Of a stretch of DNA of 64,000 nt, positions 49,336 to 62,520 are shown piece by piece (position 1 is the first letter of the stretch; each line of letters opens with the position of its first letter). The stretch comes from Capitulum mitella (lineage: Eukaryota > Arthropoda > Thecostraca > Pollicipedomorpha > Pollicipedidae), in assembly GCA_030062745.1 (NCBI GenBank), contig CP099849.1:10142144-10206143 (forward strand), written 5' to 3'. The translations under genes and the position numbers were made by a program. Under the pieces are notes generated by a model. The model did not search any database. It was not told the DNA's origin and saw only the letters and a list, made by a program, of their open reading frames with translations.

Positions 49336-51954
49336 CGCGGGGTTTGACCCGACCCGACAACAAAGTACAACTGCATTCGGATGCCACACCGACACGTTAT
49401 GCTCTCCGATGTTCGATTTCCGCAATTACGGAACGGCATCATCTGTACAACGGAAACGATAGAGCACCGCACAATTCCATTTCATCACAAAATGCCAAAA
49501 ATCGTACCCAGATCCTTGAACACCCGCCTGAAAGTGCTGACCTTTTCCACAGTTTTCCTAGTTCATTTCATCTCATCTAAAAAATCTCACATCTGCCATT
49601 TTTTGAGTCGGCGGGGGTGCGGGGTGGAGAGGAAGGCAAACGCTGATTTTCGAGTCATTATTCACTGTGCAAAATTGTACATGGCGAGTTGGCTTCACCT
49701 CACAAAAAAGAAACGTTTGCTGACGATGGCGCTGCCAACAACAGCTGAGCAATCGAACATTTGCTATCCTGATTACCTACACTTCTAGCAACTTACAGCA
49801 ACTTCTAAATACATCTAAAGCAACCGTTAGCAACTTCTAAATACATATCCCAACCCATAATACCTATCCTCACCAGCATTACCTGTCCCACATCTGCTAC
49901 TACAGCTATTCCTGTCCCTACGCGTAAGTTTTCCGTCAGCTTTCGTTTCGTTTCGGGAAATAACGAAGTTTTGACCGCCAAGACGAGTTACCTGCAGTTC
50001 TGAGCATGACTAGTTGCATTGTCGCTACTCGTGCCACTGTCACGGGTAATGATCTTGAATGGTGAGGTGACGCGCCAATTAGTATATTACCACAAAACCT
50101 GCCCCCGTTGGACCTTCAGTGCCTTCCTTTTCCATCTTTAGCAAACCATGTATAAAATAAGAATACAGGCGTCCGTATTTTCCAATGTTTTGATCTTTTT
50201 TTTGTATTTGGTTTATTCCACAACACACAAAACACGAATACCTTCCAACTAAAGATATCTCTTATATCCATCCTTATCCTGTGGCTATAGCACAAACGTT
50301 AGTATGCAGGTACCTATGCATAGTATTGCCTCGGACATGCATCATTTTTTAGCATCATTGTAGTGACCATTTATTGCCAGACTGAACACCAGGAAGGAAC
50401 AACCCCATATAAAGTATATGGGTTTTCTGTAACATCCAGCAACTACAACTTAGACTTTTCGGGTCAAATACTGAAGACTAAATTAGGCAATTATTCCAGG
50501 GTACAATCCGCTCCAATCACATGGTTATAGGGGATTTATCCCTCCGTCCCCACCCCCTCCCCCCACCGAGGCGGAGCCCATGCATACACGTGTCGATGTC
50601 CGGCGACGCTCGAAGAGGCCCGAGCACGCGCCTCCCCGTATAGCCGCGCTGTGACCGGCCCGCCGCCCGCGCCGGCGGCCCCGGGCGACGCCTCCGGCCC
50701 GGCCCCCGTTACACGGCCAGAGCGGACCGACGCGACAGCCAGCCTCGGCCGGCACTGTCGAAGGAAGGCGGACAGGCCCGCGCCGGCCGCGCCGTAAACA
50801 CAGGCCGCCTCAATACGAGCCGGAGCGAAACTGCCAGCACATTAGCGTTCTCGATGAACGCGGCGCAGTGGCAGGCGCGGATGGATGGGTGTACTGGGGC
50901 TGCGCTGAAGCCTGGATTGCTGGTCTGCGTGCTTTGAAAGCAATGTCGCCTGTGAAAACGGCTGAACAGCCTGAAAATTAATACAGTGATTTTATTAGGA
51001 AACAATATAAAGTTTTCCGAGAGACGTTTGACGTGAAAAGGTGAAATATTCAGCAATTGTTCGTTAATCAAAGAAACAAATTAAATTAAAAGTAGATGAA
51101 CTCTGTTCTGGGCCTGAGCAAATGAGTACATTCGTCTTACAAGAGAATAATAAGTGTTAACCTAAGGCGCTGCTGGGAAAGTGTAGTTTTAAGAATCTTC
51201 AGGCCCTAGTCTTATACTCGTAAAACCATCATTGGGCGAACCAGAAATGGGCGGATTTGAGCGCTCTAATTCTAGAACGTAAACAGTGCGATCAGCATAA
51301 ACGGATCCCGGAAAGGAGGGAACCGGGAGGTATTCCAGCCAACCGTGGTCCATTATGCCGCTGTATCCGGTGCCGTGCGATTATCTGGCATAAAAGGTGC
51401 TAAATTTGCACTAACGTTGCAGGCCAGTAGGCCACAACAAGGTGGACCAGGCCAGGTTGTATTCTGAAGAAAATTAGTTAACAGCACCTATGATGTTGGG
51501 ACATACGGCCTAGTGTTGCGTATCAATTTAGAATTTTGTCAAGACCTAATGGGCAAGAAGCTGACATCTGACAACTGTCAGCTGTCAGATGTTGATGAAA
51601 TTAATGCCCAGATAATAGTGACCGTCTGGGACCAGCAAACAGCAACTCATCGAAGAACAATCTAACACCAGCAACATATGGTGGACGTTCCAGCTTCAAG
51701 TATACTCTTGAAACATGGATACTGTATCTTGTTCGCAAACATTTGCGGATTTACATTAACAAATAAATTTCGCGATTTCCAAAAACTGACGATAGCCATT
51801 GAATGTTGGTAAATCAGGCTCAGAACAATGGCAGAGGAAAATCATTATTCTTATGTCGTCGCCAGCATTTTGGATCTGGTCATGTTCTGCACGAATGACG
51901 CGACTGGCATGGTTGTTTCTCAGTCAACTCCACACTCGACTTTTAACCACTGGT
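49336..51954. other. Unassigned DNA with a CpG-rich island at 50540-50900
   Basis: The island is dense in CpG and GGCCCG/CCGGCC motifs and could be a promoter. No recognised coding exon is attached. A nested palindrome occurs at 51564-51592. Confidence 0.4.
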
Positions 51955-52445
51955 CATAATTCTCTCTCTCTCTCTCTCTCTCTCTGTTTTTCAAATTATA
52001 ATTTAAAAACTACCGTGCACCGCAGCTCTTAAGAGAGGACATCAACCAGACTTCCAAAGATTTTAGACACTAAAGTAGGGATTGTCTCAGTTCGATGGCC
52101 ATTGTGTGTGGAATGTTTTGCTCAGGCACTTTTTGCTGTCTGTGAATCAGCCTAAACTTATCTTCATCTGTTTAAAAAAAAAACATCAAAAGATTTCAAG
52201 AATCTAATGAAAATAAACAGACGACCGATGCTGCAGGCCAGGCCACAGTTGAATAGCAGTGGCACGGTCTTTTGTGGATAGCAATCCCAGAGCTCGACAA
52301 AAAATCGGCGCTCGGAATACAAGGTGACTCACTCCCTACGTCTGAAACTGGGGAGCCGGTTCGTTTCGCCAGACAGTTGTTCGTAGTCTGTGTAACTTTC
52401 TTTCGAAACTGTTTACAAACTTGCTCGAACCCAGCTCTCTTTTGC
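51955..52445 (+). repeat. Family G dispersed repeat, forward copy, with (TC)n
   Basis: Inverted relative to 26990-27600 and highly similar over about 400 bp. It begins with a (TC)n tract at 51961-51985 and runs to GGGGAGCCGGTTCGTTTCGCC and CAACTTTCTTTCGAA. Confidence 0.75.
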
Positions 52446-52728
52446 TCCGTTCAATACGCTTCGTTGCTTTAGGAACCTGAGAATAGCTCAATTGTAGCCT
52501 GTAGTCTTAGATGGCGATATGTAATACTCATTGCGTCTCAAAACGCTATACTAATGGCGGCTCAGTGCGATTCTCCACAGCTTTCTTGTAAGCCCTACTG
52601 CGCCTTGTCCGACTTACAACCGTTGCTTGCCGTCGCCAGCGTGCGTTACCCAACAAACGTTCGCATTCAAATGGCCTGCGCAGCCGCCATTGCCTTTCTG
52701 TCCGTCTGCCTGTCTGTCTGTCTGTGTT

Positions 52729-52767
<39 letters not shown>

Positions 52768-54496
52768 CTACCGGTACGTGGGACGTGGTCAGAAGGGCGC
52801 ACACCTCAGCACGCTCGGCACGTGGCACCTTTGGTGGCGGCATGCGCGGCCTCGGGACGGGGCGTTGTCGACGGAAATCCGCGCCGATCCCCGCTGCCAG
52901 CCGCCGACCACCGCGCACAGGGCCGCCTTAATCCAGCTATTGACCGGAGCAGAGGATGCCGGCCAGGCTAGCGGCGCCCCACAGGGCCATCTCCGGCGAC
53001 CAGGGCCACCGGCGGGCTTCCGATCCACCGAGCTCCTGCCGCTTGTATGCTTGGTCCCCTCCAGGGGCTCCATCGCTCCGGGCCTGCGCAGATAGCCTCC
53101 GCGAGACAAGTGGGATCCTTTTGATGATCAGGCGTCCATCTGGCTGATCCAGGGCAGCAGCTCACGGCCTTGCCAGCCGAGACGCCTGAAGGAGGTTTTT
53201 TTCGCCCTGCGTCCACCCGGCAGTGTCATATCCAACTGCGGCTTCGCGGGTCCGACGCTCTAGGCGAAACTATGGAACCGAGCTTGCGGCACTGTCACTT
53301 CCTTATTGCTGCTTCACGCCATTAAATCCCGGCTCTTCAATGAAGGGTATGAAAATGATGGCATATGAACTCGGACAGCGCCAGGCAACATCTACCTGAG
53401 TTTTGCTTGTTGCCCTTAGCGAAAGGTACAGCTCTGTTACTCGGATCAAAGAAGCCTTGTTGCTTGCCTGCGCTGGCTAACGACGTAATATTGTTCGCTG
53501 TTGACAACGCAACATTTCAAAAGGTAGATTGCTCTGAGATATGACCTCCATTATGTGAGACTAAATCGGGTTAGGATGGGATTGCTTCCCTGAGTCCAAG
53601 ATAAAAGACGCGGTGCTGGTTGACTAAGTGTGTAAAGCATCCTGTAACGAAGAATGCTCTGAATGGGCAACTCTGTGCGAACGCAAACAATTACTTTTGT
53701 TGCTGCCTTGACAGACGATCTCCCAAACAAAGAGTGCCTTTGACAACAAAAAAGTAGAACATAATGACGAGTTCTCGCTATTGCTCCCAAAGGCGACCAA
53801 AATACAAGCATCATATGTCTTTTGGCGGATGTACGGAAAAGTGCGCTGGGTTAATGCTGCACATCAGCGCATCCTTAAAATGTGCGTTTGTGTGCGTGTG
53901 TGCGTGTATTGTTGTGTTTTTAATCACAAACTGTTCTGAGTTTCTCCGCAGTGTCGACCATGCCGCCCAGATCAAGAACAGAGAATAACTGCTTGCCTAT
54001 GTCTTCAGACACTACAAAGAACATGTAGATCACTTGTTGTCGAAGCCCATCGCAGCCGATGGAGCTCATAATGCTTAGTTAAGAAAAACTATCTGCCTGT
54101 CTCGATTTCTGTCTGTCTATCCCCCTCTCTTCCATTGATTACTGCGCTGTGAATACCTTTTTTCTCCCTTTTATCTATGGTAAACCTCTCACCGGTTGTT
54201 GTTCCAAGTCGGACTCTAAGATTGAACCTGTCGTTTTTTAAGTTTGTATTCATTAACTATCCCTCTCACTTTCAGTGCTAATCTGTTAATCAGATCCATC
54301 AGTTAATCTATGTCTTCTGCTCTGATAATGGCTTTAACTAGATTTCACTCGTCACTGCTTGCTTGCTTGCTTGCAAGTCTTCTTCAGCCTAAGTTTTTCC
54401 TCCCATTTTCCATCTGCCTCCCTCTCTCTCTCTCTCTCTCTTTCTGCCCTTGATCTGTTGCCAGTTATCACTTTGCTCTTTTCAAAACGCCTATTC
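52446..54496. other. Unassigned DNA with (CT)n tracts and a GC-rich island at 52760-53230
   Basis: A (CT)n tract lies at 52737-52763 and another at 54419-54441. The island's ORFs (about 60-125 codons, both strands) are driven by simple repeats or GC content. No recognised gene. Confidence 0.45.
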
Positions 54497-55713
54497 TTAA
54501 CCCGCCCCGACTAGGGGAGTTGACTGTCTCCCGAAGTTTTTCTGAGGTTCCGAGAGAACGAACTAACGCAGGGCCACGAAACTTTGCGTGCCTTTTACTT
54601 GGTCATTTCCACACCTTCTATCCAATTTTTGACGTCAAGTCAACTAAGGCGTCTGACCTAGGTCAGGTGAAGTGGACCTATGTCCAAAAAAGTTTAGCGC
54701 CCTCTAGCTTTTTCGCAAAACATGATATCACAATAAAACTTTCAAGGCTTAGAGATTTTGATAAATGCAACAAATCTGCTATCTCAGATTTTTTTCGGAA
54801 ATGCAAGGTTTAATGACCCAAGATCAAGCCCGTTTTCAACATAAATCGTCGTTTTTTCGAACACTGACGGAATTTTTTAAAACACTTTGAGTGTGGGAAG
54901 ATCCAGACATCCAGTTTCCGTCAATGAGCAAAGTTTCAATGGCCTCCGACCACTGCCCTGAGATCAGGTCACGAATAACTGTTATGAGTCAAAATGCACT
55001 GCCATCAAAATCGGTGATGAATGACTCATATTGGGTTGAAACTGGCAGAACTGGCTCGCACAGTTGCGAGTAATACTAAGAAACTGAAAGAGTTTCAAAA
55101 ATTGCATATTTTGGAAATAAACAGACTTTTGCGAATAAAGCTCCAGCAACTGAGTAGATTGATAACTGATGAGTTTTTTTTCCAAAATTTAAGCATCGGA
55201 AATCATCCCAAGAACCACCAGGATCAAGAAACAATATTAGGAAAGGCATATTTCGCGAAAATAAAAGAACGCTAGAAACAGTTCCCGTTAAGTTCATACC
55301 GCCTTCGTCGGCGGCGCGCGCCGTGCAGCGTTGAGAAAATCACCGTTTCTTTAACTCAACGTCCCGTGTACATGTGAAACAAAGCAGAGGACTTAGGCGT
55401 GCATCGGCATCTTGGGACTTTTACCTGCTCTCTGGTACCTTTATCTAGACTTTATTACTCACGGCACTTGAGGTCCAGGCCGTTTCTCGGTTTCATGCAG
55501 GCGGCCATGACAAAACATATATAGCACGTAAATGGTTTACATATTATCCAAACTAAAAATGAGAGCAGTTTCGAGTTTTACTCGTCACGAACTTTCCAAC
55601 GGTGTGCTTATTTTATCGTGCGATCAGCCGTTCGTGAGTTACAGGGCGGCAGTCAACCTCCCCCCTCCCAGTCGAGCGTTCATGGCACCGACGCACAGTC
55701 GAGCGCGGATTAA
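54497..55713 (-). mobile_element. Family A TTAA element, reverse, full length
   Basis: Bounded by TTAACCCGCCCCGACTAGG (54497) and GAGCGCGGATTAA (55713), 1217 bp. It is the reverse complement of family A throughout, with the half-site cluster near 54640-54670. Non-coding. Confidence 0.8.
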
Positions 55714-55779
55714 GGGATTAGAGTCCATGTTGAGAACCGAGATTTCCAAATTTTAGCACGTTTTTCACAAAATTTAGTT

Positions 55780-57011
55780 TTAACCCGCGCACGACCGTGG
55801 GTCGGCGGCGATCACGCCCGACTGGGGGGAGGGGCGGGGCGGTTGGCCGCCCCCCTCTAACTCACCAACGATTGGCCGCGCGATACAAATAAGTACACCG
55901 TTGGAAAGCTTGTGACGAGTAGAACTCGAAACTGGTCTCATTTTTGGTTTTAGATAATATGCAAGCGATTTGCTTCCGATATATGTTTTCTCATGGCCGA
56001 CTGCATGAGACCGACAAACGGCCTGAATCTCAAGGGATGTGATTAATAACGCATGGGTAAAGCCACCAAAGCACAAGCAAAGGTCCGCAGTTGCCAATAC
56101 ACGTCGAATTTCTCTGATTTGTTTAATATATACGCCGAAACGTCGAGTTAAAGACATGGCAATTTTCACGCCAGTTGGCGGGCGCCGCAACCATTCACAG
56201 TTAAAAATTAATGAGAATTAATGTTGGCGTTTCTTTATTTTTGCGACATAAGCCTATCCATGTAAATTATATTGATCTTAGTGGTTCTTGTAATGGTTTG
56301 TCTTGCTTAGAGTTTGGAAAAAATTCATTAGGCACTAATCTGCACAATGGCAGAGCTTTATTGGCGACAGCCTGTTTATTTCCAAAATATGGAATTTTTA
56401 GGAAAATTTTGAGCTTCTTGGTATTACTTACATCTGTAGAAGCCAGTTCTGCCATTTTCTACCCATTCTGAGTAATTTATCGCTGTTTATGACGGCGGTA
56501 CATTTTGGCTCATAACACATATTCGTGACCTGACCTCAGTTCAATGGCTGGAAGTCACTGCATTTGCACATTAACGGTAACTAGATGTCTGCTTCATTCC
56601 ACACTAAATATGTTATGAAAAGTTTTGCCAATTTCCGAAGGAAATCGACATGTCTCAAAAATGGGCTTGACCTTAGGTCAATGACCTAGAAAATTCCGAA
56701 ACATCTGAGATGGCAGACTTATTACATTTATCAAGATCACTAATCCCTGAAAGTGTTATTGTGCTATCTTGTTTTCTGAAAAAGTTGCAGGGCGCTTAAC
56801 TTTTTTGGACATAGGTCAGTTTGACCTGACCTAGGTCGGACATCTGACTTGGCCTGAGGTCAACATTTTGACACAAGGTGTAAAAATGATCGAACAAAGG
56901 GTGCACGAAGTATCGTGGCGCTATGTTTCTTCGTTGTCTCGTGATCCTAGAGAAATCTCAGGGGGAAGCGGTCGACCGCCCCGCCCCCCCCCCCCAGTTG
57001 GGACGACTTAA
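55780..57011 (+). mobile_element. Family A TTAA element, forward, full length
   Basis: Bounded by TTAACCCGCGCACGACCG (55780) and CAGTTGGGACGACTTAA (57011), 1232 bp. It carries a perfect IR1 site, AGGTCAATGACCT, at 56675-56687, and TGACCTGACCTAGGTC near 56820. It lies 66 bp from the opposite-oriented copy. Confidence 0.85.
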
Positions 57012-57238
57012 AAATGCCTTCTTCCTGAACTTCGCTCCTCCCTAGAATCCACATCTGCCATATTGTTGAACACTCTCTCCTCTACACTAGACACGTTCCC
57101 CGTCATCTTGCACACCCTCGCAAAGACTCGTGTTCCTTGTCTCTCTGTGTCCCGCGTCGTGGATTCTCTCCGGATCCGTTATTCGACAGAACAGCTGCTC
57201 TCTGTACATCAGTCAGCTCTGGTCCATGAGACCTTTGT

Positions 57239-57572
57239 CGGACCGTCCTCCGGCCGGCGGTGGGCCCTCCCCCAGTGCCGGCTCTTGTCTCTCTATAAGA
57301 CAGGCGGGACCGGATCGTCCTCCGGCCAGTGGTGGGTCCTCCCCTGGTGCCGGCTCTTGTCTCTCTATAACACAGGCGGGACCGGGCCGTCCTCCGGCCG
57401 GCGGTGCACCCTCCCCCGGTGCCGGCTCTTGTCTCTCTATAACACAGGCGGGACCGGGCCGTCCTCCGGCCGGCGGTGGGCCCTCCCCCGGTGCCGGCTC
57501 TTGTCTCTCTATAAGACAGGCGGGACCGGGCCGTCCTTCGGCCGGCGGTGAGCCCTCCCCCGGCGCCGGCTC
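57239..57572 (+). repeat. 72-bp GC-rich minisatellite, about 4.6 copies
   Basis: CAGGCGGGACCGG recurs at 57301, 57373, 57445 and 57517, exactly 72 bp apart. Because 72 is a multiple of 3, two plus frames and one minus frame stay open and each encodes its own 24-residue repeat. The longest plus frame (57130-57915, 261 codons) ends in a Pro-rich run from a GCC repeat (57590-57620). None of the frames has a recognised domain, so coding status is undecided. Confidence 0.9.
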
Positions 57573-58580
57573 CTCCTCCTCCGCAGCTCCGCCGCCGCCG
57601 CCGCCGCCGCCGCCGGAGCTACCGGGCCACATCGATTGTGCCGCCGTCGCCGGCGCCGATATCTGGGCTGTCGGCGATATCGGTGGGGCGGGCGGGGCGG
57701 CCGCGGCCCGGCGGCGCTGCCCATCTGTGCTCGGTCATCACACGGATCACCGGCGCCGCCGGCCGGCAGACAATGCCGCTCCTGGACGGAAGCTGACTGA
57801 GCGCTCCGCTCCCTGGGCGGCCCTCCGGCCCGACGGCGGGTCGCGCCGAGTGTGGCCCTCAGTGTCCACTGGCGAGGTCCCCACTCCCGCCGGCCGGAGA
57901 CGCCAAGAGGCATGACCTTGATGTCAGGTCAGACGATCGGACCTCTTCGTTTCTACTGGGAGACAATGCAACGGAGAGGTAGAAAGAATTTTTGGCCTCA
58001 GTGATGCAGACCGTTCGTGGGTTGCGCTGGGCGGAAACAGGACAGCGTACATATGGAGATGCATCTTCGCACGCGTCATTGGAGAGCTCGGCGTTTTTGC
58101 CAGTCCTTAAAAAAGCGGCAGAGGGACGAGGATGAGATCCTTCCAACAGAAGCCGCCGCACATCTCGCCTCCTCTCACCGACGACCAGACGAAAAAGGGG
58201 CGACAAAAGTGACCTCCCTGCTGTTTTTCTCTCGGCAGCCGGCGGACAACTCGTGACCTCTGCAGTCCGGCGGACAGCCGCGGGGCTGCGGCAGAGAACG
58301 GCTCGTGCCGTGCTGATCGATACAGATTACCGGATGGCGGAGCGGGACTCGCCGGCCGTCCGGAGCGGCTGCCGCGCGAGCCGGCCGCCGCCGGCCCGCC
58401 GCTCGGCCGCCGGCACTTTAAACGGCCGGGCCCGCCATTCCGGGCCGATGTGGCCGATCCGGCGCGGCCATTAGTGACATCAATCGCGCCGCGGCCCGCT
58501 ACCGACACCTGGAACGATGTCGTCGGCCACCTGGAAAATCCCAGCCCGCCCGACCCGACGACGCTGCCCGGCCGGGCGGC
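57573..58580. other. CpG-rich region
   Basis: Very GC-rich DNA with overlapping long ORFs on both strands and no recognised motif. Possible promoter-type island. Confidence 0.35.
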
Positions 58581-58725
58581 GGAGCGCCGGCCAGCGCGTG
58601 ACAGGCCGGCCGGGGCCGACCGCCACCGGCGGAGCGCTGGCCAGCGCGTGACAGGCCGGCCGGGGCCGACCGCCACCGGCGGAGCGCTGGCCAGCGCGTG
58701 ACAGGCCGGGGTCGGCCGCCGCCGA
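58581..58725 (+). repeat. 50-bp GC-rich tandem repeat, three copies
   Basis: GGAGCGCTGGCCAGCGCGTG (first copy GGAGCGCCGG) starts at 58581, 58631 and 58681. Copies two and three are almost identical to each other. Confidence 0.9.
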
Positions 58726-61700
58726 GATTTGCTCCGGCTCCCGATGTGCCGCGCGCGTCTGCTGTCGGCCGGCTGGTCGGAGATACTCAGCTGGTCGCAT
58801 GGTCGCTGCCGGGTCGTGAGGTCCTTGTCCGGAGATCATGGGCTGAGTTTGGGCAGCATCCACAGCGCGACAGACGGCAGACACTCCGTCAGTACGTCAT
58901 TTACCATGCTAACAGTAGCTTCGTTAATGAAAGATGGTGGCCGTAAGCATCCTATAGGATGCCTCGATAAACACCCAAGAAGCAGCTATGCGCTAACGTC
59001 ATGTCATGCCCCGTGATGAACGACCACTGCGCATCTTTCCGGAAGTCCAACTGTAACTGAGCGATATCAGCCATGGCTGATGATGCTTATGCTCATATCA
59101 GCCAAGCAGATGCTCATTATTTTCCACCCGCTGTCTTACCGTATGTGGCAAGTACACACTAAAAAGCGAAGGACATCCCAATTGCGCAACCCTCCATCCG
59201 ACTAAGTAAGCTAAAGTTTATTTTCGTCAGGTCGCTCAGCTGTTTGTGATTCTCACAGTACACTCACAGCTATGAGTACGTCTGACGTCTGATCCACAGC
59301 CAACGCCTTCCCATTGGGACGTTCTCTGGCAATACCAGCTTTTGTTCAATTTCGAGGAGGTATTCTCATTGAGAAAGGAATGTTTTTTGAATAGCACGTG
59401 CAACTGTAGAAGGTTTAATAGTGAACAGGCGCCATTGACATGTTTAACTTCTTTATCATGTTCAAAGACCTGGAGATAATCCATGAGAGACTTGGCATAT
59501 TCATTCATTCTACCGAATATGCGCCGTCAGTGCGACTGATCCATCCTGCTTATGGCTGGGCAGGCGCATCGTTCGAATTGCATGATGGAGACAGCATGCA
59601 GTGATGGCAGAAAGGTCTTTTCTGAGGGGAAGTGAATGGGGTCGTCAATGCAACTTAGACAAAAAATCTGAAGTAACATTAAAAAAGAATTGGTAAGTTT
59701 TTGCAGGCTGTCTTGCATATGGTGTGGTCGTCATTAATGTATTGTACCAGGACTATCCTACTGGTTTTGTAATTTTTCGCTATAAATCCCTTACCATTTT
59801 TATTTTTTGATAACCTGGAGATTGTGCTGATTTCCCGTTGTCATGTTCAACGGGATTTTCCACGTCCTCAAGAACGCGGACCACATCTTAGCTACACGTT
59901 TGTGTCTTGGGCGAAAAACGAAATACCTCTCGTCGGAATAGTCCTCCAGATCGGAATTTATATTGCACTACAAAGGAGATGGCACAATGCTGAGTTTTCT
60001 AGATGCGTGAAATCTGTGCCTGGTAATTAAAAGTAAGTCTTAGCTATTTGTCATTATGCATTTGTCCGAGGTTTGCTTTCCCCGAAGTTCACCCAAGGAG
60101 GACAGTAGCATTCTTCCCGTGCCTAAGGCCGTCAGTCGGAATGTAAAAACACAATTTCTGAGGACAATGCGTAGAACAATAACTTATCGGATACATCATC
60201 ATCAAATGCAGATGTTTCACACTTCGTTACATAAATTAAAGCTGCTGCTAGACATTCATGGAGTTTTTATTTGGTTTATCGCTCATGACTTCAATCCATC
60301 CGCCCCATGAGGTCCACAATGAGCTCATCCAGCTTTGCCCCCTTTTCCCTGTCGCGATGCCACAAGGCAGCATCCGCCTATCGGAATGCGACACCAAACG
60401 GCAGAGGCCGTTGTGTCGGGTCACGTCACACCCATCCACCAATCAGCTTCATGCGAACTTTCAATAGCGTACGCAAGGACGTCTTGATCTTCTTTATTTT
60501 GGACACTCTGAAAAGCCGCGAAGCATTGCAAACATGGAAATGCGCGTCCACAATATGCTCTGCTTCGGGCCTGACTCGCTAACGGAAAACACGCCGCGTA
60601 TGCTGAGCAGAGCAATAGATCAACATGACATCGCGAGCAGAATGATGCCGCGCGAAAATCCTTTGCTCACAGCAGGAAGCGTTGATTCCCCATGATCCCT
60701 CACTGAGGAAGAGAACGCCTGCCGATGAAATCTCACGTCTGTCGAGTGAACGTCAGCCAGTGCACCGGGGGGCAGATTGTCATCAATGGCTTGGTGATTA
60801 GGGCCAGCCGGCCGGATGAAGGGGGCGTGGTTGGAGGGGGGAGGGGGCAGGCGGTCGATACTGGACGGCCGTGTTGGACGGCGACGAGGAAATGACCACA
60901 GCCGATGGCCCCCCTCCACCCCCCGAAACCCACTCCCTTCCCAACCACCACCACGACCAAGCAGCTTCACTGCAGGACAGAGACCGGATCTCCGCAAAAC
61001 TTGAGATTTGTTTGTTTGATCTAATTTCTGGTGAATCTGATTCGAATGGTTGCTGGGGTGATGCTAGGAAGGGGAGTCCGTGTTAAACAGAGCTTGTGGC
61101 ATACATGTCGATTTGATCTCCCCTTGCGTCGGTACTCGGGCCTGACGTTTGGTGAGATCGGGACGCAGCCGTGACCCGCGGTCACCTCGGGAAACCGGCT
61201 CGAATCGATCGACCTCGGCGCAGTACCCGGGTCCGCGCGGTCACTAGGACACGGCTGCTGTCCGAGAAGTGACTCCCGGGGCCGCCGAGCGGCGCGGCTG
61301 CAGACCGACTCTCCTGCTGCGCTGGTCGTCTCGCTGGCTGCTCGATGATCTGTCCTGATCGACGTGACGTTTGGATTACCGCGGGTGAGGGAGCCAGCGG
61401 GCACAGCAAAGGACCGAACGGTTCTTCCTTGGCGTGCTGCGCGGCTCATAATGGACTTGTGCTGGTGGGCCAAATGTACTCCTGTTTTAATAATGTTAAA
61501 TGGTTTGAAAAAGAAATTAAATCCTAATTCGTACGCAGAAATGCTTTAATGCCACCGAGACCGTCCAAAATCCAGGAATAAAAGGCAGTCGTCTGCAGTT
61601 ACTGAATTGGAAATACTTCAGTCATTTCAATATCAAAAACGCTTCTAGACCGTTGAGATTTATCGCGTTTCTTTTCTTGCAGTGTGGCAGATTTGTGTCT

Positions 61701-62472
61701 GAAACGAATGTTCTGCGTTCTTTTTCTCCGGTTAGAAAACGTGACGCAACGGCACCGCTCCCTTCCTTGAACAAAATATATGTATTCAGCGAGTATCCTA
61801 AGTTGCTTCCCATGATTCCATGATGCTTTCCTTGATCACACAAGCTCTAGGTCCTATGCTTAGCGGGCCTTGTAAAACAAGCCGCTGAGGAAGCTCCGAT
61901 AAAGTTGACGGTGCAGCCTGGCTGGAGGCATGACCTTTCTCGGCCGCCGCCGGCTCAGTGACGTCATCGATCGGTCGGACCTCGGCGGGACAGACACTCA
62001 TGGTAACGGCGGCCGGGCAGACGCAGACCAGGCGTCTCCACTGGCCCGTCTGAGCGGAGAGCGGCCGGGAACGCTGCCCCGGACAGCGGTCCGCCGCCAG
62101 CTGAGCAAAAGCCACAGCGACGACCGAACGCGGTAGAATCACGCGTAGTCCTCTACCAGGGGGACCGATGTGGGCCTCGGCCGTCACCAGGATTCCAGGG
62201 AGATAGGTCAAGGTGACTGGGACAGGCAAAGTAGCGAGGAAGGGTCAAATAGCCAAAAATGTAATCGTTAACACAGTGGATTATAAAGTGCACCTGCACA
62301 AGTCTTCCGTATGGTTCCGCAAGTCCGACTTCAACGCCGGTTGCTAACTGCACTGGCTCGGAGAAGTTCTCAGCTGAGTGGAGCGGTGGATGGGTACGAC
62401 TGTCGGTCGAATCGACCACAACCTTCAGTACTGGAACCAGAAACAAATACAGCCCTCACCTTTGAGGCTAGC
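58726..62472. other. Unassigned DNA with GC-rich patches
   Basis: Patches at 60750-60960, 61100-61440 and 61920-62160 are GC-rich with CpGs; the rest is mixed. ORFs up to 150 codons show no family features, and no TTAA element is recognised here. Confidence 0.4.
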
Positions 62473-62520
62473 CGGAGCCTTTTACCTGCTGGCGCAGTTG
62501 CCAGCAGGTAAAAGGCTCCG
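62473..62520. repeat. Perfect 21-bp inverted repeat (hairpin) with a 6-base loop
   Basis: Arms 62473-62493 and 62500-62520 are exact reverse complements (left arm starts CGGAGCCTTTTACC), separated by GCAGTT. Confidence 0.95.

Noticed and set aside
52554..52931. 125-codon plus ORF with a Ser/Leu-rich run and possible signal peptide
   Set aside because: The run is a translated (CT)n tract and the remaining sequence has no recognisable domain.
52937..52990. Short minus-strand ORF resembling a signal peptide (starts MALWGAASLAG)
   Set aside because: It stops after 17 codons and has no good donor in frame; too short to support as an exon.
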